From: Opitutaceae bacterium
GTDB taxonomy: Bacteria; Verrucomicrobiota; Verrucomicrobiia; Opitutales; Opitutaceae
Reading direction: 5' to 3'
Assembly (NCBI GenBank): GCA_005799525.1
Contig: SYGN01000212.1
Span: forward strand, 1-56,392
DNA: 56,392 bases
Part shown: positions 38,958 through 47,290 of the stretch, piece by piece
How the letters are laid out: every line of letters starts with the position of its first letter
Numbering within the stretch: position 1 is the first letter of the stretch
Translations under genes and position numbers: made by a program
Notes under the pieces: generated by a model
Databases searched by the model: none
Told to the model about the DNA's origin: nothing
Seen by the model: the letters and a program-made list of their open reading frames with translations, nothing else

Positions 38958-40697
38958 CTACGGCGTCGCGGCCCTCGCCAACGGCAACAACGTCGCCGCG
39001 ATCTCCCGCGCCATTTCGGCATGGCCGGTTACATTCGGGTGACAGCCGTCGGTCGTCCAGGTTTGGAGAAGCGTGCCGCCAGTTTGCGCGGCGTCCCACC
39101 GTGCAAAATGGTCCACGAGCGCGACACCCGTTTCGCGGGCGACTTTGCGTGTGAGTTCCATGTAGGCGGCCAACCGTCGGTTCGGGTCCTCGTCGAGGCC
39201 GTTGCGGGGATTTTTCTCCCCAAACTTCGGCTCCGTCATGAGCACGACACCGATCTTCGCCGCGCGCAGGCGGCGCACGATCTCGCGGAGGTTTTTTTGA
39301 AATTCCGCCTCTGTCAGGCGAGAAGCTGTCTTACCCTTGTCGACCCAACTGTCGTTCGTGCCATACATCACTGCGACGAGGTGGGGGCTTTGCGAAATGA
39401 CGTCTTGGTCGAGCCGTTGGAGCGCCAGGTCGGTTCGCTCACTGCCGATGCCGACATTGTGCACCTGCGCCCGCACGCCCGCCTCGCGGAGGGCCGCCTG
39501 CGTGAGCGCAGGGAACGTCTCCTGCGGCGTCACGCGCGGTCGCGCCCCGCGCGTGATCGAATCCCCCAGCGCGACGATGCGCACGGCCGCGCCGTCGAGC
39601 GGCAACGCGACGGGCGCAAGAAAATCGGCTTCGCTCAACTCTGCGCGCAACCCGCCCTGCATGGTCGAGATCCACAGCCGCCCCGGCGCCGCCTCAAACG
39701 CATACGGATACGAAATCCAATAGGCACCTTCGCGTGCACCCTTCGGCACGCGGTTTACGGCGATCACCTGCGGCGTGGTCCACGTAATCCCGTCGTTATT
39801 GGAAAATGTCAGCGAGAGCTCCTCGCGCCGGCCAAGTTTTTTCACGGGATCGGTATAGCGGTTCCACAACAGCGCCACGCGCCCGCTCGCGAGGCGCACC
39901 ATCATGCCCGGCGAATCACTCGCCTCGATCGTCGACGGCATCGCGGAAACCCATTTCAACCCGTCCTTCGAAGTCATCTCTTCAAAGTGCCCGTGCGGCA
40001 CGCGCAGGAGGAGTTTCAGATCACCGTTTCGTTTTTCGAGCACAGTGGCCTCGATCCCGCCGCCGTGCGTGGAGCCGGTGAGACCCGCGACCTTGCCCGC
40101 GTAATTGCCCTGCATGCCGAGATCGATCGGCTCGGAGGCTTTCCACGATTTGCCGAGATCATCGGAAACATAAATGAGCGTCACATGCCGCCCAGGATTC
40201 GCTTTCGCCACCTGCGAAACCAGCACGATTCGCCCCGTCCGCAACTGGATCATCTGCCGCACCGCGCCACACCAGCCATCCTGTAACAGCACCGGCGCCG
40301 CCCACGTTTCACCGTCGTCCGCGCTGCGCGACACATACACCGGCAGCCGACAGCCTTCGAGCGGCCCACCCTGCTTGTCGTCCCACTTGAAGACCTTTTC
40401 GTTGTCGTTGAGAAAAGCGTGGAGCATCACGCCTTCGTTCGTCCGCAACAACGCGCGCTCCGGCCGCGACCGGAAGCGCTTCTGATCGTAGATTTCGCGC
40501 GGTTCCCACGTCTTGCCTTCATCGCGCGAGACCAAGGCACCACCTTCGTTGACGCCCCAAATCGCTCCGACTCCGCCGCGGACAAACGGCCCTTGGTGCG
40601 GCACGCCGAGGCGCGCCACTTTTTCCTGCAGCACAATTTCAGCGTGAGCTACCGCAGCGAAGACGAGACCAATAACGAGAAAGAGGCGGGAGATCAT
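38958..40697 (-). CDS. Secreted BNR (sialidase-like) and SGNH hydrolase fusion
   Basis: 579 residues with signal MISRLFLVIGLVFAAVAHA. Residues 20-360 form a BNR propeller (SRDEGKTWEP, SADDGETWAAP, SDDLGKSWKAS, NNDGITWTTP). Residues 370-579 form an SGNH/GDSL esterase: Ser380 in VALGDSITRG, the GTND block at 446-449, and Asp550/His553 in TDGCHPN. The combination suggests deacetylation coupled to glycan recognition or cleavage, as in sialate O-acetylesterases, but the specificity is inferred only. The Arg-rich frame upstream of the ATG is rejected. It is probably first in the minus-strand run with the TonB receptor 127 bases downstream. Confidence 0.9.
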   Translation of the reverse strand: MISRLFLVIGLVFAAVAHAEIVLQEKVARLGVPHQGPFVRGGVGAIWGVNEGGALVSRDEGKTWEPREIYDQKRFRSRPERALLRTNEGVMLHAFLNDNEKVFKWDDKQGGPLEGCRLPVYVSRSADDGETWAAPVLLQDGWCGAVRQMIQLRTGRIVLVSQVAKANPGRHVTLIYVSDDLGKSWKASEPIDLGMQGNYAGKVAGLTGSTHGGGIEATVLEKRNGDLKLLLRVPHGHFEEMTSKDGLKWVSAMPSTIEASDSPGMMVRLASGRVALLWNRYTDPVKKLGRREELSLTFSNNDGITWTTPQVIAVNRVPKGAREGAYWISYPYAFEAAPGRLWISTMQGGLRAELSEADFLAPVALPLDGAAVRIVALGDSITRGARPRVTPQETFPALTQAALREAGVRAQVHNVGIGSERTDLALQRLDQDVISQSPHLVAVMYGTNDSWVDKGKTASRLTEAEFQKNLREIVRRLRAAKIGVVLMTEPKFGEKNPRNGLDEDPNRRLAAYMELTRKVARETGVALVDHFARWDAAQTGGTLLQTWTTDGCHPNVTGHAEMAREIAATLLPLARAATP

Positions 40698-40770
40698 AGC
40701 GGGAGAGCGGAGGGTGAACGAGCAGCGGTCATTGCAGAAGTCGGCCAATCTCGCGACGAGGGACAAAGGC

Positions 40771-40789
40771 TGGTAACAAAGGTTGACCA
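40771..40789. promoter_or_regulatory. Imperfect palindrome between divergent BNR genes
   Basis: TGGTAACAAAGGTTGACCA is an imperfect palindrome with TGGTnA and TnACCA arms. It lies about 75 bases from both divergent starts (40697 minus, 40868 plus), a natural place for a shared operator. No regulator is proven to bind it. Confidence 0.35.
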
Positions 40790-40867
40790 AACCGCCGCGT
40801 TCGCGTCCACCAGGGAACGAAATTAGCTTTTCGCGTAGTACCCTTCCGCGCGATTCCACGCCCCACC

Positions 40868-42010
40868 ATGTTTAATGTCCGCTTTCCCCACCGCCCATTT
40901 TTCCGCGCTACGACGCTGCTGCTCGTCGCGTCGTTCGCCCCGCTTTTGGCCGCCCCGAACTCCGCGACACCGATCATCTCCAGCTTCATCGCCACCGCCG
41001 ACGCAGTCCACCCGCGCCAGACCGAGGGCGACATCATCGTGCTCCGCGACGGCTCGCTTTTCGCCGCGTGGTCCGACTTCTACGAGAAGGCCAACGACCA
41101 TGCCCCGGCGCGTATCTCCGCCGCCCGCTCCAGCGACGGCGGTCGCACCTGGGGCACTCGATTCACTCTCCAGGAAAACACCGGCCACTCCAACGTCATG
41201 TCCGCGAGCCTCGTCCGCTCACGCACTGGCGACATCTTGTTTTTCTACCTCCAGAAAAACTCCACGACCGATCTCAAAGCCTACGTCCGCCGCTCCTCCG
41301 ACGACGCGCAGACGTGGGGCCCTCCCGTGCTCGTGATGCCCGAACCCGGTTACCACGTGATGAACAACGCCCGCATCATCCAGCTCAAGACCGGCCGCCT
41401 GCTCGCGCCCGTGGCCACCGCCCCGCAGGTCGGCACGAAGAACGACAATTTCAAAACCGTCGTCTACCGCTCTGACGACGACGGACGCACGTGGCAGCGC
41501 GGCACCACTTTCCTCAGCGCCCCGAAACGCGGTGCGATGGAGCCGGGCCTGATCGAGCTAAGGGACGGCCGAGTGCTCCAAATCATCCGCACGCAAACCG
41601 GCAAAATCTGGCACGCCTACTCCGCCGATAGCGGCGACACCTGGACCGAAGCGACCCCTTGGATCATCGAAGCTCCCGAGGCTCCATCGACGCTCGCGCG
41701 CAATCCCGCCAACGGCGACTGGCTCCTCGTCTCGAATCCCACCGTCGTCTGGTCGAACCCCGAGAAAACCGTCCTCGGCACCAATCACGGTGGCCCGCGC
41801 ACCCCGCTCGCCGCGATGATCTCCCACGACGAAGGCCGCACGTGGAGTCGCCCCAAGAATCTCGAGTCTGACCCCAAGGCGACCTACGCCTACACCAGCA
41901 TCACCTTTCACGACGGCCGCGCCCTCCTCAGTTACTACCACTCGCCCGCACCCGGGAAACTCCTCTCGCTCAAATTCCAGAGCGTGCCGCTCGCTTGGTT
42001 CGAACGCTGA
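40868..42010 (+). CDS. Secreted BNR-repeat protein (sialidase-like), single domain
   Basis: 380 residues with a signal peptide ending near APLLAAP. A compact propeller of the BNR_2 type: EGDIIVLRDGSLFAAWSDF, SSDGGRTWGT, SSDDAQTWGP, SDDDGRTWQRG, SADSGDTWTEA and SHDEGRTWSRP. The region around HPRQTEGD occupies the place where family members have an Arg/Glu site, but FRIP is not seen. It is the first plus-strand gene of the divergent pair and is followed by an oxidoreductase and an SDR. The substrate may be an acidic sugar, but this is not proven. Confidence 0.88.
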   Translation: MFNVRFPHRPFFRATTLLLVASFAPLLAAPNSATPIISSFIATADAVHPRQTEGDIIVLRDGSLFAAWSDFYEKANDHAPARISAARSSDGGRTWGTRFTLQENTGHSNVMSASLVRSRTGDILFFYLQKNSTTDLKAYVRRSSDDAQTWGPPVLVMPEPGYHVMNNARIIQLKTGRLLAPVATAPQVGTKNDNFKTVVYRSDDDGRTWQRGTTFLSAPKRGAMEPGLIELRDGRVLQIIRTQTGKIWHAYSADSGDTWTEATPWIIEAPEAPSTLARNPANGDWLLVSNPTVVWSNPEKTVLGTNHGGPRTPLAAMISHDEGRTWSRPKNLESDPKATYAYTSITFHDGRALLSYYHSPAPGKLLSLKFQSVPLAWFER

Positions 42011-42052
42011 GCATCGCGCGTTCCCGCTCCCCTCTACCACCAGTCACCTCCA

Positions 42053-43108
42053 GTGAGCCTCGCATCACCATCGTCTGTCACCCTCTCCGTTTCGCCTCCG
42101 CGGCATTCCGTGCTGATCATCGGCTGCGGCAGCATCGGCGAACGCCACCTGCGGTGCTTCCTACACACCGGGCGCGCCACCGTCACCGCGTGTGATCGCG
42201 ACCAAGCTCGGCTCGCCCAAATCGCCGCGACCTACGCCGTTCCCGTCACCACCGATGCCGAGACCGCGCTCGCCAGCGGGCGCTTCGATGCTGTGATCAT
42301 CTGCGCTCCCGCTCCCGCCCACGTTCCGCTGGCGCGCCGCGCGTTGGCCGCGGGACTGCACGTCCTCCTCGAAAAACCGCTCTCCCACGTGCTCGAAGGC
42401 GTCGCCGAGTTGCTGGCCGAGAGCACCCAGTCCCGCCGTCAGGTCGCCGTCGCCTACGTTTACCACGTCTATCCGTTTCTCGCGGCCGCCCAGGCTTTCC
42501 TCGCTGCAGCGAGCTTCGGCCCCGTGCTGCACGCGACCGTCGCCAGCGGACACCCCTTTCACCTGCTGCGGCCCGCTTACGCGCAAACGTATTTCCGCGA
42601 CCGCGCCACCGGAGGCGGTGCCATTCAAGACGCACTCACTCACGTCGCCAACTGGATCGAGCACGTCCTCGGCCCGACCGACAGCGTCGTCTGCGACTGC
42701 GCGCATCTGGCCCTGGCCGATGTCGATGTCGAAGATACCGTGCACGTGCACGCACGCCACGGCCGCACACTCGTGAGCTATGCGCTCAACCAATTCCAAG
42801 CGCCGAACGAATCCACCGTCCAATTCGATGCCAAGGGCGGCAGCTTGAAAATCGAGTTTCACCGCCAGCGCTGGGGCACGTGGGCCGCGAGCGCCACCGA
42901 TTGGACGTGGCACGAAGCGAGCGTCGCCGAGCGCGATGCGCATTTTACGGCGCAAGCCCACGCCTTCCTTGATCAAATCGATGGCCAGCCGCCGCGCCTC
43001 TGCTCGCTCGCTGCCGCCGCGCAAACCCTCCGCTTCAATCTCGCCTGCCTCGCCTCCGCTCAATCGGACCATCGCATCTACTGCCGCACGCTTTCTCCTC
43101 ATGCCTGA
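42053..43108 (+). CDS. Gfo/Idh/MocA-family oxidoreductase
   Basis: 351 residues, GTG start. An N-terminal Rossmann domain (LIIGCGSIGERHLRCF) and the family's EKP motif (LHVLLEKPLSH) precede the alpha/beta C-terminal domain with the histidine region GGGAIQDALTHVANWIEHVLG. Such enzymes oxidise or reduce sugar hydroxyls with NAD(P). The stop overlaps the SDR start by 8 bases. No signal peptide, so it acts inside the cell, in contrast with the exported Gfo/Idh protein at 47291. Confidence 0.9.
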   Translation: MSLASPSSVTLSVSPPRHSVLIIGCGSIGERHLRCFLHTGRATVTACDRDQARLAQIAATYAVPVTTDAETALASGRFDAVIICAPAPAHVPLARRALAAGLHVLLEKPLSHVLEGVAELLAESTQSRRQVAVAYVYHVYPFLAAAQAFLAAASFGPVLHATVASGHPFHLLRPAYAQTYFRDRATGGGAIQDALTHVANWIEHVLGPTDSVVCDCAHLALADVDVEDTVHVHARHGRTLVSYALNQFQAPNESTVQFDAKGGSLKIEFHRQRWGTWAASATDWTWHEASVAERDAHFTAQAHAFLDQIDGQPPRLCSLAAAAQTLRFNLACLASAQSDHRIYCRTLSPHA

Positions 43109-43886
43109 AGCACCGCTCATTTCTCTCGCCGGGAAACGCGTCGTCCAATGGGGCGCCTCCGGACTCCTCGGCCGCGCACTCGCTCGCGGGCTGGTCACTG
43201 CCGGCGCCGAGGTGATCCTCGTCTCCCGGGAGACCACCCGCCCCGATTCGCTCCCGGCCGCCCCGTCACCCGGCCCCGGAACGCTCGCGTTCGAGCAAGC
43301 CGACCTCGGCCACGAGGCGTCCATTCACGCCCTGCGCGACCGCCTGATGGCGCGCCACGGGCGCATCGACGGTTTCGTCTACAACGCGGTCGCCCGGCCC
43401 ATGCGTTCGATGGAAGATGATCTCGCCACGTGGCGAGAATCTATGGAGGTCAACGCCACGGGCCTGTTCGCCGCTTCACGTGTCTTCGGCGATGCGATGG
43501 CCGCAGCCGGCCGCGGGAGCATCGTCATGATCGCGTCGATCCAGGGCATGGTCGGCCACCAACCCTCGCTCTACGAAGGGACCGCCCTCACGTCGCGGCC
43601 TGACTACTTTTTTCACAAGGCCGGGATGCTGAACCTCACGCGTTACCTTGCCTCGCACTACGGCACGCGCGGCGTGCGCGTGAACACCGTGTCCCCCGGC
43701 GGCATTTACGATCCCGCCACGCCCCAACAGGCGGACTTCATCGCACGCTACAATCCGCTCACCATGTTGGGCCGAATGGCCGACGCTTCCGAAATCACCG
43801 GGTCGGTCGCCTTCCTGCTCAGCGACGCCGCGACCTACGTGACCGGCATCAACCTCCCCGTCGACGGCGGCTACACCGCGAAGTAG
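43101..43886 (+). CDS. Short-chain dehydrogenase/reductase
   Basis: 261 residues from the ATG overlapping the oxidoreductase stop. Classical SDR features are VQWGASGLLGRALARGL in place of TGxxxGIG, the DGFVYNAVA strand (NNAG equivalent), VMIASIQG, the active-site Tyr-x3-Lys (PDYFFHKAG) and VNTVSPGGIYDPATP. The altered glycine motif (GASGLLG) is seen in subgroups acting on sugar acids. The gene is probably co-transcribed with the BNR and Gfo/Idh genes. Confidence 0.88.
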   Translation: MPEAPLISLAGKRVVQWGASGLLGRALARGLVTAGAEVILVSRETTRPDSLPAAPSPGPGTLAFEQADLGHEASIHALRDRLMARHGRIDGFVYNAVARPMRSMEDDLATWRESMEVNATGLFAASRVFGDAMAAAGRGSIVMIASIQGMVGHQPSLYEGTALTSRPDYFFHKAGMLNLTRYLASHYGTRGVRVNTVSPGGIYDPATPQQADFIARYNPLTMLGRMADASEITGSVAFLLSDAATYVTGINLPVDGGYTAK

Positions 43887-43910
43887 CGCGCGCTGTTACA
43901 CGCTTGCGGA

Positions 43911-45146
43911 TCACACCGCTTCGGTCTTCCGCGGCTTCACGAAAAACAACAGCACCGCACACACCACAATGCTCGCAGCGCCGAAGTGAAACACGTTGCT
44001 CACGTCGATCTTGGCGTCACGCAACGCGCCGCCGGCGTAAATCGTGATGCCGCCGACCACACACGCACAGAGATTGAGCACGCCGTAGCCGGTCGCGCGG
44101 TAGCGCTTGTCCGAGACCAGAGTGAGAATCGGCATCATGTTGGCATCGGCAAACGACTTGGTGAGGCCGAACAGCATCAACCCACCGAGCGCGAGCGGCA
44201 GCACATTCGTGCTCGAAGCCAGCAAGATGGCCGGCGCCGCCACACACATACCGATGAGCGGCACGAGCACCGGGGCATTCGGACCCGTCCGGCTCCAACG
44301 GTCTGCCAACCAGCCGCCGAACAAAATTCCGACGATTGACGCGCCTTGGTAATATCCCGTCGCCGAAATTCCCGCGACACCCTGCCCGAGCGAAAAATGC
44401 TCCTTCAAGTAAGTCGGCATCCATCCGACCACCGACCACACGCTCATGCCGAGCAGTCCCCAGTAACCCAACGCCAGTAGAAACGCCCGGCTGCTGAACA
44501 GACTCCGCAGCGCCTCGCCGAGTTTCACTTCTTCCACTGCGGGCGTCGCCGCCGTCTTACCCGCCGCCAGCACCCGTTGATCGCGCAGGAAGATTGCCGT
44601 CACGATTGCCAGCACGACACCGAGTTGGCCGAACCACTCAAACGCCTGCGCCCAACCGTGGCTCTCGGCAATCATCCCGCCGACGCCGCCCATGCCGGCA
44701 CCCACCATCACACCGCTCAAATGCACGCTGTTGGCCTACGAACGCGTTTTCACCCCGTGGTAATCCGCGATCAACGCCAGCGCCGCCGGGATGTAGCATG
44801 CCTCGCTGATGCCCACGAGGGCCCGCGTCGCGAGCAGTTGGCCATAGGTCGTCGCATGCGCCGTGAGCCACGTGATCACCGACCACGCGACGAGGCTGAT
44901 CACAATCACGTGACTGCGGTTGAACCGATCCGCGAGATATCCCGCAAACGGACTCAGCACACCATACACGATCAGGAAAATCGTCGTCAGCAGACCGAAC
45001 TGCGCATCGGTCATCGGGATCACATCCACGATGGATTGCCGCATCGTCGTAATCATGACGCGGTCGAGGTAGTTCAGAAATCCGACGAACCACAGCAACG
45101 TGACTGTCATCCACGCGCGCAACGGGGTGACTTCCACCGAACTCAT
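43911..45146 (-). pseudogene. MFS transporter interrupted by an in-frame TAG
   Basis: Read from the ATG at 45146, the frame encodes a major facilitator with MSSVEVTPLRAWMTVTLLWF and LNYLDRVMITTMR, then stops at a TAG (44736-44738, codon 137) after YHGVKTRS. The same frame continues without any shift through ANSVHLSGVMVGAGMGG to a normal C-terminus, giving 12 membrane segments in total (411 codons). The family normally has a leucine or similar residue in place of the stop (RS-x-A), so a TTG-to-TAG change is likely. Family members near NanM-like proteins import sugar acids. It overlaps the kelch gene stop by ATGA. Confidence 0.9.
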
Positions 45147-46198
45147 TTCACCGCCCCCGGTTTCCACGACCACACGCTGGTCGTGCGCACACCCGCCATG
45201 ATTTCACCCGAGACGATCCACCATTCCCCGCCAATCTGCACGGTCGGTGCCGTCACGACCGGGTCCGGCCAACGCTCTTCGACCGTCTTCCACGCGTTGG
45301 CTGCGACATCGAAATACATGATGTGGTCCGGCACCCGCGTGTCGCGCGGGACCTTGCCCACCATCCGGCTATCGACGCCACCGAGCACCCAGACGCGTCC
45401 GAGATTCGCCGACACCGGCGCAGGAAAGGGCGCCGCGATCGCCGTCCACGGCATATCGGGCAACCGCTCCCATTTCTCCGCGCGATACCGATACGCGTCG
45501 CCCAAGTAGGTCGGCTTCGCCTTGCCCTCGGCGTCGACGCCCATCTCCAAGCCGCTGATCAAATAGATCGCTCCATCGAGCGCCGCGATCGTCCCCTGAG
45601 CCCGCGTCGGGCCCGGCCACGTCGCCAGTTTTTTCCAGCCCGCCGCGCGCTGCGCCAAATCGAGCCGCCAAAAATCGCCGCTGCTCACGCGCACCGCCGC
45701 GGGCGCATAGCCACCCGCCACGTAGACGCTCCCGTCGAGCACCGCCGCGACCTGACTCGTCCGCGGCGCGGGCAACGCGGGCCCACGCTCAACCACCACC
45801 GCCTTGCCATCCCAGCGCAGCATAAGGGTGTCTTGGAAAATGGTGTCGGAATTTTCGCCGCCAATCACGAGCACGCCGTCCGCGATCGATACGCTCGCCG
45901 AGTAGGCGCGCCGCTCCGGCAACTTGCCCGCCGAGCGCCACGCCTTTTCGCCCGGCGCGATCACAAAGATTTCATCGTAATAAATCTTTTTCCCACCGTC
46001 CCACGGCATCTTGTCGGGAAAATTCGCACCGCCCGCCGCGATTATCACGCCCCCGTGCGCCCCGGCGATGATCCCCGCCATCCCGGGCGCGAGCGGATAC
46101 GCCGGGCGTTGCGTCCAGCCCGAGGCCGACGCCGTGCCCGCCGCCACGGCGAGAAACGGTGCAAGGGCGAAACCACAAGGTACGAGAAAACGAAACAT
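45143..46198 (-). CDS. NanM-like kelch-repeat protein (N-acetylneuraminate epimerase/mutarotase type)
   Basis: 351 residues with signal peptide MFRFLVPCGFALAPFLAVAAG. A kelch propeller with VIIAAGGANFPDKMPWDGGKK, VLVIGGENSDT, VYVAGGYA, IYLISGLEMG and VWVLGGVDSRM. The ANFPDK-PWDGGKK motif is characteristic of the NanM / cyclically permuted mutarotase group, which interconverts anomers of N-acetylneuraminate in the periplasm before uptake. It lies directly upstream of the MFS transporter and its stop overlaps that start. An ATG eight codons upstream (46222) is an alternative. Confidence 0.84.
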   Translation of the reverse strand: MFRFLVPCGFALAPFLAVAAGTASASGWTQRPAYPLAPGMAGIIAGAHGGVIIAAGGANFPDKMPWDGGKKIYYDEIFVIAPGEKAWRSAGKLPERRAYSASVSIADGVLVIGGENSDTIFQDTLMLRWDGKAVVVERGPALPAPRTSQVAAVLDGSVYVAGGYAPAAVRVSSGDFWRLDLAQRAAGWKKLATWPGPTRAQGTIAALDGAIYLISGLEMGVDAEGKAKPTYLGDAYRYRAEKWERLPDMPWTAIAAPFPAPVSANLGRVWVLGGVDSRMVGKVPRDTRVPDHIMYFDVAANAWKTVEERWPDPVVTAPTVQIGGEWWIVSGEIMAGVRTTSVWSWKPGAVK

Positions 46199-46385
46199 GG
46201 GCTGGTGGGGGTGGGCCGACATAGCGTGTGCAGTTTTTGTCTCGCGGCGGCGAGGCCGGAAACGTGGCGCGGTTTTCGCGGCGATTTTCCCCGCGGACAA
46301 CGCCCGCAAACTGGTCACATGAAATGCCACGGTTTCCCCGATTGTCCTTCGCGTCGCGCCGGGCCTAGTTTCCGCGCCCAACCTC

Positions 46386-47162
46386 ATGCGCCCCTCCCTC
46401 ATTCGCTCCCGCCTCCGCCAAAACAAGCCCGCCCGCATCGCGTGCATGTATTATGCGACCACGATGATGCCTGCCCACGCCGCCAAGGCCGGCTTCGACG
46501 CCATCTGGCTCGACAGCGAACACAGCACGTGGGAACGCCACGAGCTCCAGCGCCTGATTGCGATGCACCATCTCGCCAACATCGATTGCATCGTCCGCAC
46601 CGGCAGCCGCAACGCCACCGAACTCTATCACCTCCTCGAAGACGGCGCGACCGGCCTCATGTGCCCGCTCGTCAACACGGCCGCCGACGCCGCAAAAATC
46701 GCGCAAGCCGTGAAGTTCCCTCCCCTCGGGCAACGCGGGCTGGACGGAGCCGGCCTCGACAACAATTTCTACCTCGACGGCACCCTCACCTACCCCGCCG
46801 CCGCCAACGCCGACACCTTCCTCATCGTCCAGATCGAGACACAGGAGGCGCTCGCCAACATCGACGCCATCGCCGGCACTCCCGGCATCGACGGCCTCTT
46901 CATCGGCCCGGGCGATCTCTCGCTCCGCCTCGGTTGCCCGCTCGACTGGAAAAACCCGAAGATGGTCGCCGCCCAAGCCACCGTCGCCGCCGCCGCCGCG
47001 AAACACGGCGTCGCCTGGGGTCGCCCGTCCGGCACCGCCGAAGACATCGCCGAGCTCACCCGCCAAGGCGCCCGCCTCATCGCCCACGGTTCCGACTTCG
47101 GCGCCGTCATGCGCATGCTCCCGACCTTCGCGCAGGCCTTCAACGAGCCCGCGACGAGCTGA
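46386..47162 (+). CDS. HpcH/HpaI-family aldolase
   Basis: 258 residues. A class II aldolase of the 2-keto-3-deoxy sugar acid type. Motifs are the N-terminal PARIACMYYAT, GFDAIWLDSEHSTWERHEL, LMCPLVNTAADAAKIAQAVKFPP with GQRGLDGA, the metal-binding Glu in LIVQIETQEAL, and IDGLFIGPGDLSLRLG. These enzymes split 2-keto-3-deoxy acids into pyruvate and an aldehyde. The gene is divergent from the kelch gene and 129 bases before the exported Gfo/Idh gene, so a role in the same degradation path is likely. Confidence 0.92.
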   Translation: MRPSLIRSRLRQNKPARIACMYYATTMMPAHAAKAGFDAIWLDSEHSTWERHELQRLIAMHHLANIDCIVRTGSRNATELYHLLEDGATGLMCPLVNTAADAAKIAQAVKFPPLGQRGLDGAGLDNNFYLDGTLTYPAAANADTFLIVQIETQEALANIDAIAGTPGIDGLFIGPGDLSLRLGCPLDWKNPKMVAAQATVAAAAAKHGVAWGRPSGTAEDIAELTRQGARLIAHGSDFGAVMRMLPTFAQAFNEPATS

Positions 47163-47290
47163 GTTTCGCGCGCACCGCGCCGCCCGGACCACTCGTCCGC
47201 TCGCATCGGCGATTAAAATCGCTCCCCTCGGGGCGGTCGCATCTTTTTGATTTCTGCCTCGTCCCAGCACGCACGCAGAAAACAAACCCC

